The notes under the pieces: generated by a model
What the model was told of the DNA's origin: nothing
The model's database searches: none
Seen by the model: the letters and a program-made list of their open reading frames with translations, nothing else
Made by a program: the position numbers and the translations under genes
Shown: positions 1-8,564 of the stretch, piece after piece
Layout: each line of letters begins with the position of its first letter
Numbering within the stretch: the first letter of the stretch is position 1
Assembly (NCBI GenBank): GCA_964496575.1
Contig: CAZCAC010000037.1
Coordinates: forward strand, 1-64,000
Source: CAZCAC01 sp964496575
GTDB lineage: Bacteria > Planctomycetota > UBA1135 > GCA-002686595
Reading direction: 5' to 3'
Length of the DNA stretch: 64,000 bases

Positions 1-54
1 CCCCCGACACGCGGATTATGATTCCGCTGCTCTAACCAACTGAGCTACTCCGCC
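1..54 (-). tRNA. tRNA-Met (CAU), 3' end cut by window edge
   Basis: Read on the minus strand, the 5' acceptor strand GGCGGAG is followed by a D-arm and then an anticodon stem GCGGA/UCCGC closing a seven-base loop with anticodon CAU. The acceptor and D-arm resemble an elongator tRNA-Met. A CAU tRNA could instead be a lysidine-modified tRNA-Ile2, which cannot be excluded because the T-arm and 3' half lie outside the window. Confidence 0.9.
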
Positions 55-385
55 ACGAAGGGCGGAAACTCTAGCGGGGTCGGCGGGGGGGGTCAAGATG
101 CTGCCCGGGGGTGGGTGACGGAGAAGGGGCGAGGGTTCGCTCGGGGGGGAGCCAGCGAGTTGGGCGAGAGGGGGCTTTTTTGCTCTCGTCGGGGGTGGCC
201 GCCGGCCGATCAGGTCGGGTGGTGAGGAGGGCACCGCCCCACCGGTGCTCGCCCCTCCTTCCCTGCGGCCGGAACGAGGCCGTTCCTGCTCCTCGCGAGC
301 AGGCAGAGGGGAAACCGAAGCGAGAGAAGCAGTGGCGCGCCGGCCGGCCTGGTCGGCGCGCTCCCCGTTCCAGGACGCCGGTCCC
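55..385. other. intergenic region, no gene seen
   Basis: This GC-rich stretch lies between the tRNA and the 3' end of the cysteine-desulfurase-like gene. The open frames here are compositional shadows, including one that reads through the tRNA. A weak CGAGAG/CTCTCG inverted repeat around a T6 tract sits near 170-195 but is too short to call as a terminator. Confidence 0.5.
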
Positions 386-1543
386 CTACCCCTCCGCCCT
401 CACCGCGCGCGCGTCGTCGACCGCCATGATCAGGCGCTCGAGCAGGAGATCGACGTCCGGCGAGGTCGTCCCGATCCCCAGACTGAAACGGAGACTCTGA
501 GCGGCCCGCTCCTCACCGAGGCCCATCGCGAGAAGCACGTGACTCGCTCCGCTGGAGGCCGACGCACCCGAAGCGACGCTGAATCCCTCCTCCGCCAGAC
601 GCGCCTGCAGCTCGATCGCGGAAACCCCGGGGAAGTACGCGTTGAGGGTATTCGGCAAGAGGCCACCGGCTCCGTTGCGCATCGCGCCGGGAATCGCGTC
701 CTCGATGCCGTGCCAGAGCTGCTGGCGCAACGACTCCAGCGCCGTGACCGACTCCTTCTGATCGCGAGCCAGCTGCTTGGCCGCCTCGCCGAAACCGGCG
801 ATCGCCAGCGTACTCTCCGTTCCACTGCGCCGTCCACGCTGATGACCACAACCGAAGTGCAACGGCGGTAGCTCGAGTCCGTCGCGGATGAAGAGCAAAC
901 CGACGCCCTTCGGCGCGTAGAGCTTGTGCGCGGAAAGACTCAGCAGATCGCAATCGACCGACTGCACGTCGATCGGCAACTTGCCCATCACGCAAACGGC
1001 GTCGGTGTGAAAGCGGATGCCACGCTTCCGGCACAGCGTGGCGATCTCGCGCACCGGCTGCATCACCCCCGTCTCGTTGTTCGCCCACATCACCGAGACC
1101 AGGAAGGTGTCCTCGCGCAACGCCGCCTGCACGTCGCGGAAGTGCACCGCGCCGTCGCAGCGTGGATCGACCAGCGTCAGGTCGAAGCCGCGGCGACCCA
1201 GCTCCTTCGCCGCCTCCAGCACCGACTTGTGCTCGATCGAGCTGACCACCAGGTGACCCCGGCTCCGGCCCTGCGCGCTGGCGAAGAGGGCCCAGTTGTT
1301 CGATTCGGTTCCCCCCGAGGTGAAGTACAGCTCCTCGGTGGAAGCGTTCAGGGCCAGGGCCAGCTGACAGCGAGCCCGCTCGACCACCTCGCTGGCGAGC
1401 CGCCCCTCCGGGTGAGCGGCGGCGCTGTTGCCCCAGGTCTCGGCGAGCAGCGACGAGCACAGCTCCCGGACTCGGGGGTGTAGGGGGGTCGAACCGTTGT
1501 GGTCGAAATACCGTCCAATCGATCGGGCTGCGGGGGGGGCCAT
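386..1543 (-). CDS. cysteine desulfurase-like PLP enzyme lacking the catalytic cysteine
   Basis: A 385-residue class-V aminotransferase-fold protein, the normal length for the NifS/IscS family, which takes sulfur from cysteine for Fe-S clusters or thiolation. The family pattern is clear: SGGTESNN near residues 76-83, active-site His105, PLP-binding Asp181, and Schiff-base Lys207 in SAHKLYAPKG. In the substrate loop the expected SG-S-A-C segment reads SGASASSGASHVL (325-336), with no Cys and about three residues missing. The Gln that normally follows HTDAV is Cys184. It may therefore act on another substrate, as a lyase or aminotransferase, or need a partner for persulfide transfer. The ATG at 1543 is chosen because the open frame upstream is low-complexity. 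No Fe-S genes adjoin it. Confidence 0.85.
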   Translation of the reverse strand: MAPPAARSIGRYFDHNGSTPLHPRVRELCSSLLAETWGNSAAAHPEGRLASEVVERARCQLALALNASTEELYFTSGGTESNNWALFASAQGRSRGHLVVSSIEHKSVLEAAKELGRRGFDLTLVDPRCDGAVHFRDVQAALREDTFLVSVMWANNETGVMQPVREIATLCRKRGIRFHTDAVCVMGKLPIDVQSVDCDLLSLSAHKLYAPKGVGLLFIRDGLELPPLHFGCGHQRGRRSGTESTLAIAGFGEAAKQLARDQKESVTALESLRQQLWHGIEDAIPGAMRNGAGGLLPNTLNAYFPGVSAIELQARLAEEGFSVASGASASSGASHVLLAMGLGEERAAQSLRFSLGIGTTSPDVDLLLERLIMAVDDARAVRAEG

Positions 1544-1744
1544 GAACTCATTATGGGGGCGATCCGGAAAGGTGTCGCTTTTTCCCGAGGGGCGCGCCCG
1601 AGCTCCCGGGCCAGCGGCATTCACGGGGCCGCCAGGGGGCCTCACGATTCCCCTGACGCGGAATGGCGCAACCCGCGGGGCTCCAGGCCTCGCGGGGGAG
1701 GCCGGCGAAATCCGATAGGGACCCCGGCCCCCGGCCTCCCGATC

Positions 1745-2260
1745 ATGGTTCACCCCTCCCACCTGGACGAGCTCTCTCGACTGGTCGAACGGCTGGTCGA
1801 GGTCGAGGACGATCGCGCGCGTGAGCGCCTCCTGCTCGAGACGATCGAGCGAGCCGGCTGGGCCCAGGCCGCCGCCCTGTTCCGACGGACCGGCGCCACC
1901 TCCACCTGGATCCCCGTCCTCTCCCGCGGACCGGCCGACCTCCTCCCCACCGCCGGCCTGGTCGAGGCGATCGGAAACGGCGCCTTCCCCGCCGAATTGC
2001 CCCTCTCCGGAACCGTCCTCTTCGCCGGCGAGGAGGGGCAACGAACGGCCCTGGCGCTCGGCGGCGTCGCGCACGAGGAGTCGGTCGACCCGCTGGAGGC
2101 GCTGCTCGAGGTCCTGGTCCAGCTGAGCCCGGCCCGTTCCCCCGCGGAATCCACCGAGCTGTCCATCCTGCACCCACCGCTGCCCGACGGGAGCCGTCCC
2201 GCCGGGGAGGCCGAGGACGCCGAGCCCCCCGGCGAGGACGATCGGGGCCGAGCCGCCTGA
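1745..2260 (+). CDS. orphan GAF-like small protein
   Basis: A 171-residue protein, divergent from the cysteine-desulfurase-like gene. Residues about 5-40 form a charged helix (HLDELSRLVERLVEVEDDRARE), followed by a segment resembling the start of a GAF sensor domain (ERAGWAQAAALFRR, then a strand-rich part to about residue 130). The tail is Pro/Glu/Asp-rich and looks disordered. It seems to be the sensor half of a histidine kinase or phosphatase regulator without an output domain. No ligand-binding residues can be assigned. The ATG at 1745 lacks a convincing Shine-Dalgarno. The longer frame on the opposite strand is non-coding by composition. Confidence 0.55.
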   Translation: MVHPSHLDELSRLVERLVEVEDDRARERLLLETIERAGWAQAAALFRRTGATSTWIPVLSRGPADLLPTAGLVEAIGNGAFPAELPLSGTVLFAGEEGQRTALALGGVAHEESVDPLEALLEVLVQLSPARSPAESTELSILHPPLPDGSRPAGEAEDAEPPGEDDRGRAA

Positions 2261-2483
2261 GCGGGGCGCCTGGACGGGGGTCGATTCCAGAAACGGCCCC
2301 GCGGGCGCCCGATTTCTGTCCCCCGCGAGGGTTCTTCGGGCCCTCCGCGACTGACCGGGACTCCCAATCCCATTACTGACAAGAGCTTGCGATCCCCCCG
2401 TCCGGGTGGAAAAACAGCGACATCCGACGGAAAGGACGAGGAGTTGGCTACCACTCATCCCGTCGAGGTGCTATTCTCGTCTT

Positions 2484-2600
2484 CGTGAGTTTCATCAAGA
2501 GGTGCCGTGCTTTGCGAGCGGCGCGACACCCGGGAAGCTTGATGGTGACTCCTCTCTCCCTCGGGCCGGCAGCCTTCCCGCTGCCGGCCCCCTTCGTTTA
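2484..2600 (+). ncRNA. candidate small structured RNA, unknown family
   Basis: An extended -10-like element (TGCTATTCT, 2469-2477) would start a transcript near 2484. The transcript could fold with GAGT (2487-2490) plus CATCAAG (2493-2499) pairing to CTTGATG (2538-2544) plus ACTC (2548-2551), enclosing a GC-rich region. It ends in the 10-bp hairpin at 2563-2590. The only downstream gene is convergent, so this would be a free RNA rather than a riboswitch leader. It was not recognised as SRP RNA, 6S, tmRNA or RNase P RNA. The call rests on fold logic alone. Confidence 0.3.
2563..2597 (+). terminator. rho-independent-type hairpin
   Basis: GGGCCGGCAG (2563-2572) and CTGCCGGCCC (2581-2590) form a perfect 10-bp stem with an 8-nt loop, followed by CCTTCGTTTATT. 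The stem is strong but the T-tract is imperfect. It could end the candidate RNA on the plus strand or the convergent hydrolase transcript on the other. Confidence 0.55.
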
Positions 2601-2666
2601 TTGATGGGTTGGCCTTCGGCCTACCGCAGGTCTGAAGGTCAGTGGGTGGCGAGCAGCACGGGCCGA

Positions 2667-4118
2667 TCAGGGGGTGATGTCGATCCGCGCGGCGTGGCCG
2701 TCGGAGGTCGGGCGGATGGTCAGGGACTTGGTGGCGGGGTCGTGGCTCTGGTGATCGGGGGGAACGCCGTCGACGAGGACCGAGGTCGGGGCGAATGTGT
2801 AGCCTCGCAAAATCAAGGTGTCCGGCGTTCCGTCGACGCTCTCGTGAAGGAAGGAGAGCGGTGACGACGCGTCGAGACCGAGCCGCACCGTCCGGATCTT
2901 GAGCTGATCGACGTCGCGAGTCGCTCGCAGGGCGAACGCGTTCGAGGTCGAGAGGCCCGCGGGTGACAGCTCGAACTCGTAGCGACCGAAGGTCGCCGGG
3001 CTCAGCGAGTCGACGTCGGCGTGCAACCACTTCCCCGGCCGGTCGACGAACGCCTCCGCCGACTGCGGGAAGGTCGAGGGGACCGTGTACTGCCCGACGA
3101 AGTCGAGCGCCTGGCCGAGCGGCAAGGTGGTCCAGGAGTGGCCGGCAGGCGGGTCGTAGATGATGCTCTCGCGAACGTTGGCCCCCCGCAGCGTGAGAAA
3201 GCTCCGCAGCTCGGTCATCGCGTTCACCAGCTTCGGATTGGGATCGGCCAGGTTGTAGTGGAGGAAGATCGGGCGGTGCAGGAAGTTCACCACCGGCGCC
3301 CGGTCCGCGTCGACCAGGCCGCTCGGGGCGAATCGCACCGGCGACACGCGCTCGTACTCGAAAGGCTCGTCCTGCCACTTCACTCCGTAGTGCAGCCAGT
3401 TGGAGAGGATCGCGTCGGAGAACCACGGGTCACTCTGGCACACGTCGATCATGTCCATCGGCGCGGTGTGCACCACCACGCCGGCGAACTGCAGCTGCCC
3501 CGGGTCGAGGTGACGCATCGCATAGCTCAGCGCACTCAAGCCCCCCATCGAGAACCCCACTCCGTACACGCGGTGGTAGTTGAACGGGATCAGCGAGAAG
3601 AGGATGTGACCGACCGACTGCAGCGAGAACTGACTCTGGCCGCAGGCGAAGCTGGTATCGGTCAGGCCGTAGGGTGCGACGAGGAGCCAGCCGCGGCTCG
3701 AGCAGTGCCAGGCCAGCGGGGTGTTCAGGAAGATGTCCTTCTCGCTCACGCCGAAGGAGTGGAACCCGATCACCAGCGCGCGCTCCGACCACGGGTTCTG
3801 GTAGAAGTTCTTGGGGACCTGCAGCAGGATCCGCTCGGGTTGCGTCGGGTGCCCCGACTGAGGGGGCCGGAAGATCACCTCGAAGGTGGGATCGCCGGTG
3901 TACGAAGGGACGGAGCGGTAGTAGATGCCGTGCGGCCCGTACACCCAGCCTCCGTTGCTGGTCGAGGGCACCTCCACCGAGCCCAGATCGTCGACCTCCA
4001 TCGCCCACGAGAACGTCTTGCGCGGCCCCTCGGCGCGTGCCTGGGCGACCGCGTTCGAGGCGAGACAGGGGGCGAGGATGGCGAGGAACAGCGCGGCGGC
4101 GTGAGGGAGCACAGGCAT
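2667..4118 (-). CDS. secreted alpha/beta hydrolase
   Basis: A 483-residue exported protein. Residues 1-26 form a Sec signal peptide (hydrophobic core followed by SNAVAQ). The hydrolase fold spans about 85-345, with the nucleophile elbow GFSMGG (Ser190) and a likely catalytic His327 in AGHSW. The acid is probably in the 266-292 region. Residues about 350-483 form a strand-rich C-terminal domain like those appended to many secreted planctomycete proteins. An esterase, lipase or depolymerase role is plausible; the substrate cannot be read from the sequence. It is separated by about 100 bp from the upstream membrane-anchored beta-domain gene on the same strand. Confidence 0.75.
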   Translation of the reverse strand: MPVLPHAAALFLAILAPCLASNAVAQARAEGPRKTFSWAMEVDDLGSVEVPSTSNGGWVYGPHGIYYRSVPSYTGDPTFEVIFRPPQSGHPTQPERILLQVPKNFYQNPWSERALVIGFHSFGVSEKDIFLNTPLAWHCSSRGWLLVAPYGLTDTSFACGQSQFSLQSVGHILFSLIPFNYHRVYGVGFSMGGLSALSYAMRHLDPGQLQFAGVVVHTAPMDMIDVCQSDPWFSDAILSNWLHYGVKWQDEPFEYERVSPVRFAPSGLVDADRAPVVNFLHRPIFLHYNLADPNPKLVNAMTELRSFLTLRGANVRESIIYDPPAGHSWTTLPLGQALDFVGQYTVPSTFPQSAEAFVDRPGKWLHADVDSLSPATFGRYEFELSPAGLSTSNAFALRATRDVDQLKIRTVRLGLDASSPLSFLHESVDGTPDTLILRGYTFAPTSVLVDGVPPDHQSHDPATKSLTIRPTSDGHAARIDITP

Positions 4119-4221
4119 GGAGACGGGGGCGAATCGGTGGGCGGAAAGTCGACCCTCCTATCGGCCCCCCCGCCCATCGATCTGAAACCGCTCCGGGATC
4201 GCCAGCGCCAGGCTCCGCGGA

Positions 4222-6783
4222 TCAGCCCTTGCCCTTCCTCTTGCCCCGCTTCTTGTCCTTCTTCTTCGAGCCCTTCGGGGCTAGCTCCACCTCGAAGCTG
4301 CGCCGGCGCCTCTCCTCGCCGAGCGTGATCGTCTTCTCGTAGCGATCGTAACCGGAGTGATCGACCCGGAGCCGCCACCGGCCTGCGGGGACCGCCGGCG
4401 AGTATCCGCGGTAGACCGTTCTCCTCGAGCTCTCCCCCGACCAGGCGTACTTCCTCCGCCCCTTCTCCAGGTTGATCGCGCGGCTCCCGTAGCCCCCCTC
4501 CGCCGCGGGCAGGGGGAAGAGCCGGGCCGTGAAGCGCTCGAGCGATTTGCCGCTCTGCGCGCGCACGTAGACGCTCACCTCCACGGCGAAGGGCAGCTCG
4601 ATCACGCCCAGGTCCACTTCCGCTCCGGGTGAGAGATCGAGCGGGCCGACCCGCACCGGCGCGCAGCCATTCGCGCTGAAGGTGAAGCGGCTGTTCCCCG
4701 GCCGAACGCCGCTGATGCGGAAGCGGGTGCCCTCCTGGGTCATCGCGCCGCCGCGCGTGTTGTCGACCCGCAGCGACTTCGGCGAGCGGCCGTCGGGCTG
4801 GATCGCCTGACCGGTCAGCGTCACGCGTTCGAGCGGGGTCTGTCGGCGCAGGACCAGCTCGAGCCCCGCCGCCCCCGGAACCAGTACCGGCTCGAGGATC
4901 GTCGCCTCGTGACCGACGGCGCTCGCGCGGACCCTCCACTCGCCTTCGGCGAGCGGATCGAGCTCGAAGCGACCGTAGTCGTCGCACCCCGACCGGATGC
5001 CTCGGCTCCTTCGCAAGCGCCCCTGGCTCGAGTCGAGACGCTCCGCGGACACCCGGGCCGCGGGGATCGCGTTCCCCCATTCGTCGACCACCCACCCGGT
5101 GATGCGGTACGCGGGGTCGAGCACCAGCTCGATCAGGCTCTCGACGCCGGGGGTGATCGTGAGCCTCTCGAACGACGAGAGAAAGTCGGAGTGACGCAGC
5201 TGCACGCGGTGCGGGCCGGGCAGGAGCCCGACGAACTCGAAGCGACCCTCGTCGTCGGTTCGGTCCTCCCCCCACCGCGCGGCGGAGCCGCGGTCGCTGC
5301 GCTGGAGGCTCACCCGGACGCCCTCGATCGGCGTCCCATCCGGATCGACCACCACTCCGCACCGCGTCAGGGGCCGGTACACGCAGATCTCGAACCCCTC
5401 CCGCCGCTCCCCCGGATCCAGGGTGAGCGCGGGCTGGAAACCGAGCTGCTTCGCCAGGAGCGCCGGCGGAGGCACTTCTCCTTCGCCGCGAAGCGCGACC
5501 AGGTCGATCTTGCGACCGGCGGGCAGCGTCTCGAAGCGGAAGCGGCCGTTCACGTCGGCGTCGGCGCGCAGGAGTCCCTCGTGATCGAAAGTCGATCGAC
5601 CGGGCTCGGAGGAGAACGCCGAGCCGCTCCAGGCCGCCTGCACTCGCGCGTGGGCGATGCCGTTCCCCGACTCATCGACCACGCATCCTCCCAGCGAAGC
5701 GGGCTCCATGACCAGGATCTCGATCGGTCCGACCCTCTCGCCGGCGTCGGCCACGGGAACCTGACGGGTCGCGCGTCCCCCCCATGAGGTCTCGACGGAG
5801 ACGTCGTTCCGGCCAACCGAGAGGCCGAGCAGGGTGAAGCTGCCGTCGATCTCGGTCACGCACTCGAGCTTGCCGAGCTCCTCGACCGTCCCGGAGACCC
5901 CTTGCCGCTCCGGCTCCGCCGTGACCGTCGCCCCCGCCAGCGGGGTGTTCCTCGCCACCGTCCTCACCGTCCCGTGCAGGGTCGCCCCGAGCACCGGCTC
6001 CAGCAGCACCGTGACGCGCTCGCCGGCCTCGATCAGGATCGAGCTCTCGAAGACCAGGCTCCAGCCGGGGACCGAGACCGCCACCGCGTATTCCGACGCG
6101 GCGAGGTCCTCGAACTCGAAGCTCCCGTCCTCGCCGATCTCCCCCTCGACCGGGCGCCGGCGCGTGCCTCGATCGGTCGCGAGATTCCAGAGGGAGACCG
6201 CGCCCGAGGTGAGCTCGTCCGGCGAGGGACCGATCACCCGCCCGGCGATGACGCCGGCGCGGGCGAGCTCGAAGACCGCCGGTGCACCGATCTCGACCCG
6301 CGGGCGGAAGAGCGGCGCGAAGCCGGGACGGGTGACGTGCGCGTCGGCGGGGTCGGGACCGCGCCAGGTGAGCTCGAACTCCCCTTCTTCGTCGCTCTCC
6401 GTCTCCACCCGGAGCCGCTCCCAGCGCAAGCCGACGGTCGCCCCATCGATCGGCGCACCGGTGTCGCGGTCCCGGACCTGGCCCTTCCACGGTCGCGGCG
6501 GGTGATTCGCATGGTCGGTGATCGGGGCCGCTTCCAGGGCGACCCGCGCGCCCTCGTCGACCGACTCGTCGCCCTCCTCGGCGGAGAGCCCCACGTACGG
6601 GAGCTCACCGGGCGAGCGCACCTCGACGCGCTCCTCTCCCGGGACCTCGAGCGGCCCGCGGCCGTCGCCGCGGAGCACCCAGAACCCCAGCGAGCCCACG
6701 ACCCCGACCAGGACCCCGGCGATCCCCAGCAGGAGGGCTCGGCCCTCGCGTCTCGTGCCCGTGCTCTTCACCACACCGTCCAT
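4222..6783 (-). CDS. membrane-anchored protein with repeated carboxypeptidase-regulatory-like domains
   Basis: An 853-residue protein with a single N-terminal membrane anchor (about residues 16-39), an acidic linker to about residue 95, then a long array of strand-rich modules of the CarboxypepD_reg type. The repeated theme is G-x-V-x-D plus a small-residue/Pro turn, then DDEGRFEF-like motifs, for example near 118-150, 385-430 and 480-520. The C-terminal 20 residues are an extreme Lys/Arg tail. The body should lie outside the cytoplasmic membrane. Paralogous architecture recurs at 60573-62288 and 62299-63919. A structural, adhesion or scaffold role is likely, with no enzymatic motif seen. Its start lies one base from the stop of the upstream NHL-like gene, so the two are co-transcribed. 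Confidence 0.75.
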   Translation of the reverse strand: MDGVVKSTGTRREGRALLLGIAGVLVGVVGSLGFWVLRGDGRGPLEVPGEERVEVRSPGELPYVGLSAEEGDESVDEGARVALEAAPITDHANHPPRPWKGQVRDRDTGAPIDGATVGLRWERLRVETESDEEGEFELTWRGPDPADAHVTRPGFAPLFRPRVEIGAPAVFELARAGVIAGRVIGPSPDELTSGAVSLWNLATDRGTRRRPVEGEIGEDGSFEFEDLAASEYAVAVSVPGWSLVFESSILIEAGERVTVLLEPVLGATLHGTVRTVARNTPLAGATVTAEPERQGVSGTVEELGKLECVTEIDGSFTLLGLSVGRNDVSVETSWGGRATRQVPVADAGERVGPIEILVMEPASLGGCVVDESGNGIAHARVQAAWSGSAFSSEPGRSTFDHEGLLRADADVNGRFRFETLPAGRKIDLVALRGEGEVPPPALLAKQLGFQPALTLDPGERREGFEICVYRPLTRCGVVVDPDGTPIEGVRVSLQRSDRGSAARWGEDRTDDEGRFEFVGLLPGPHRVQLRHSDFLSSFERLTITPGVESLIELVLDPAYRITGWVVDEWGNAIPAARVSAERLDSSQGRLRRSRGIRSGCDDYGRFELDPLAEGEWRVRASAVGHEATILEPVLVPGAAGLELVLRRQTPLERVTLTGQAIQPDGRSPKSLRVDNTRGGAMTQEGTRFRISGVRPGNSRFTFSANGCAPVRVGPLDLSPGAEVDLGVIELPFAVEVSVYVRAQSGKSLERFTARLFPLPAAEGGYGSRAINLEKGRRKYAWSGESSRRTVYRGYSPAVPAGRWRLRVDHSGYDRYEKTITLGEERRRRSFEVELAPKGSKKKDKKRGKRKGKG

Positions 6784-6784
6784 C

Positions 6785-7675
6785 CTAACCGCTGGTCCAG
6801 CCCGAGCTGGAACGCGGAAGGCCCGGCAAGGTTCCGTAGCAGTCCCCTTCCAGGTTGAAGACCTGCACGCGCATCCCGTCGCAGTCGATCACCGCCAGGC
6901 GCGTGTGCCGGTCGTCGGCGCCGGGCTCGACGACGAGATCGCCCGGTTCGAAGACCTTCCCCTCCGCGGTTCCGGGCCCCACCAGGACCCGGAGCAGGCC
7001 CCCCGAGGGGTCGAGGAGCAGGATCGCGCTGGCCGGTCCGCCGTGAGCGAGGAGCAGCCGCCCGCCGGGAAGGGGCAGGATCGCGTTCGGCTCGAAGCGC
7101 TCCGAGCCGGCGACGGGCACCCGGAAGGCGAAGTGGAACTCCTCGTCGCGGAAGACCTGGACGCGCCCCGCACTCCCCTCGCAGACCCAGATCGAACCTT
7201 CGCGATACGCGATGCCGCGCACGCCGTGGTAGCAGCCGTCGGGGCGCCCGAGCGGCTTCAGCGAGCGGGTCTTCCCCGCCCCGAGCGGCAGAAACTGCAC
7301 CGCGTGGCGGCGGCGTCCCTTCGAGGCGACGAGCAGCTCCTGGTCGACGTCGCTGCCGATCGAGACGACGTCGATCGGAGAGGCGAGGTAGCCGCGGCCG
7401 TCGTGCGCTCCCTGGCGGGCGGAGTCGACCTGGGCGAGCTCGACGCCGAAGATCGAGAAGGCGACCAGTCGCCCTCCGGTTCCGTCGGCGATCCAGACCC
7501 GGTGATCGGTGTCGACGGCGATGCCGTCCACCGATGCGGCGCTCCCCCCCGGACCGCGGAAGGAGAAGCCCGGCTCGAGCGGGTGACCGTCGAGGTCGTA
7601 GACGCGGAGGTGCGCCGTCTTCTCCTCGTGGCCGACGTAGAGCACGCCGTCCTTCAGGGTCAGGCTTCCGCGCAT
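6785..7675 (-). CDS. NHL-repeat-like beta-propeller protein
   Basis: A 296-residue protein made of about six blades, recognised by repeating hydrophobic strands with GIAVD, GIAY and NAILPLPGG-type turns and W-I/V-A-D or W-V-C-E-G motifs. These resemble NHL or SMP-30-like propellers. There is no signal peptide with the ATG at 7675. That start overlaps the 3' end of the metallophosphoesterase gene by 16 bp, indicating translational coupling. The downstream membrane-anchored gene begins one base after its stop. The function is probably a binding scaffold; no catalytic residues stand out. Confidence 0.65.
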   Translation of the reverse strand: MRGSLTLKDGVLYVGHEEKTAHLRVYDLDGHPLEPGFSFRGPGGSAASVDGIAVDTDHRVWIADGTGGRLVAFSIFGVELAQVDSARQGAHDGRGYLASPIDVVSIGSDVDQELLVASKGRRRHAVQFLPLGAGKTRSLKPLGRPDGCYHGVRGIAYREGSIWVCEGSAGRVQVFRDEEFHFAFRVPVAGSERFEPNAILPLPGGRLLLAHGGPASAILLLDPSGGLLRVLVGPGTAEGKVFEPGDLVVEPGADDRHTRLAVIDCDGMRVQVFNLEGDCYGTLPGLPRSSSGWTSG

Positions 7676-8562
7676 TCCCCCGCTCCAGCGTTCGTTCGTC
7701 CGGTCAGTCGCACTCGCACCACCTCCGCCGGGGCGCCGACGCGCAGCGGAAGGGCGACGACGCCGAGCCCCCGGCTGACGATCAGCGTGGCCCTTCCCAG
7801 CTCGAGGCGCAACCCCGGGTGCGTCGGGCCGAGGCGGCGCAGGAGGGGCAGATCGACCTGGTTGCCGTGCGTGTGCCCGGAGAGGACCACGGCCGTGCGC
7901 TCCGTCGCCAGCACCGGTGCGCCCAGCGGGTTGTGACAGAGCAGCACCTCGACGTCCCCCTCGCGCTGCCCCTCGCGCGCCGCCTCCGGTTCGAGCCACT
8001 TCGCCTCCTCGAGGTCCTCGATCCCGGCGATCGCCAGCACTCCGTCGCCGGTATCGATCCGCACCCCCTCGTTGCGCAGGAACCGGATGCCGACCTCGCC
8101 GTAGCGCTCGGCGATCCGCGCCTCCCGCCGGCCGCGGTAGTCGTGGTTGCCGAACACGGCGAAGCTGCCGAGGCGCGGCCGCAGGCGCGCGAGGTCCTCG
8201 GCGAGCGGCAGGGCGTCGTGCACCTGGTGGCTCAGGTAGTCGCCGGTCAGCGCGATGACGTCGGGCTCCAGCTCGTTGACCACGTCCACCACCTCGCGCA
8301 GATCCCCACGGCGGAGAAAGACGCCGCCGTGCAGATCGGAGAGCTGGACCACGGTGAGCCCCTCCAGCCCGGCGGGGAGCACTTCGACCGCGACCTCCTC
8401 CTCGCGGACGACGAGCCGCTCGCGACTCAGAAAGCGGCGGCGGTAGAAGCGCCGGCCGCCGAGCAGCGCGCACGAGACCTCCGCCGTGTGGGAGATCGCG
8501 CGGCGCAGGTGTCCGTGCCGTCGCGGCTCGACGCGCGCCGCTCGTCCCGACTCGCTCTCCAC
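7660..8562 (-). CDS. calcineurin-like metallophosphoesterase
   Basis: A 300-residue protein carrying the complete metallophosphoesterase signature in order: DLHGG (near 76-80), GDYLSHQ, GNHDYRG, a CHNP segment and SGHTHGNQV, giving the two-metal Asp/His/Asn ligand set. The sequence is closest in style to the YkuE/YaeI group, which often hydrolyses phospholipid-linked phosphates such as UDP-diacylglucosamine-type substrates. Unlike many of these it shows no obvious N-terminal membrane helix. The GTG at 8562 is chosen next to the stop of the FG-GAP gene; a TTG at 8568 overlapping that stop is an alternative. It is coupled at its 3' end to the NHL-like gene. Confidence 0.8.
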   Translation of the reverse strand: MESESGRAARVEPRRHGHLRRAISHTAEVSCALLGGRRFYRRRFLSRERLVVREEEVAVEVLPAGLEGLTVVQLSDLHGGVFLRRGDLREVVDVVNELEPDVIALTGDYLSHQVHDALPLAEDLARLRPRLGSFAVFGNHDYRGRREARIAERYGEVGIRFLRNEGVRIDTGDGVLAIAGIEDLEEAKWLEPEAAREGQREGDVEVLLCHNPLGAPVLATERTAVVLSGHTHGNQVDLPLLRRLGPTHPGLRLELGRATLIVSRGLGVVALPLRVGAPAEVVRVRLTGRTNAGAGECAEA

Positions 8563-8564
8563 CG

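Larger units (their letters stand above)
2261..2666. other. 406-bp intergenic region between convergent genes
   Basis: No protein gene is supported here. The left half (to about 2440) is featureless. The right half holds an extended -10-like element, a long-range stem and a strong hairpin, annotated separately as a possible small RNA and its terminator. Confidence 0.5.

Noticed and set aside
16..234. Short open frame containing GGVAQLVRA on the minus strand
   Set aside because: This peptide arises from reading through a tRNA gene; it is a well-known annotation artefact.
2484..2560. SAM-type riboswitch
   Set aside because: The AUCAAGAG string is reminiscent, but the paired core of SAM riboswitches is not present and no gene follows on that strand.
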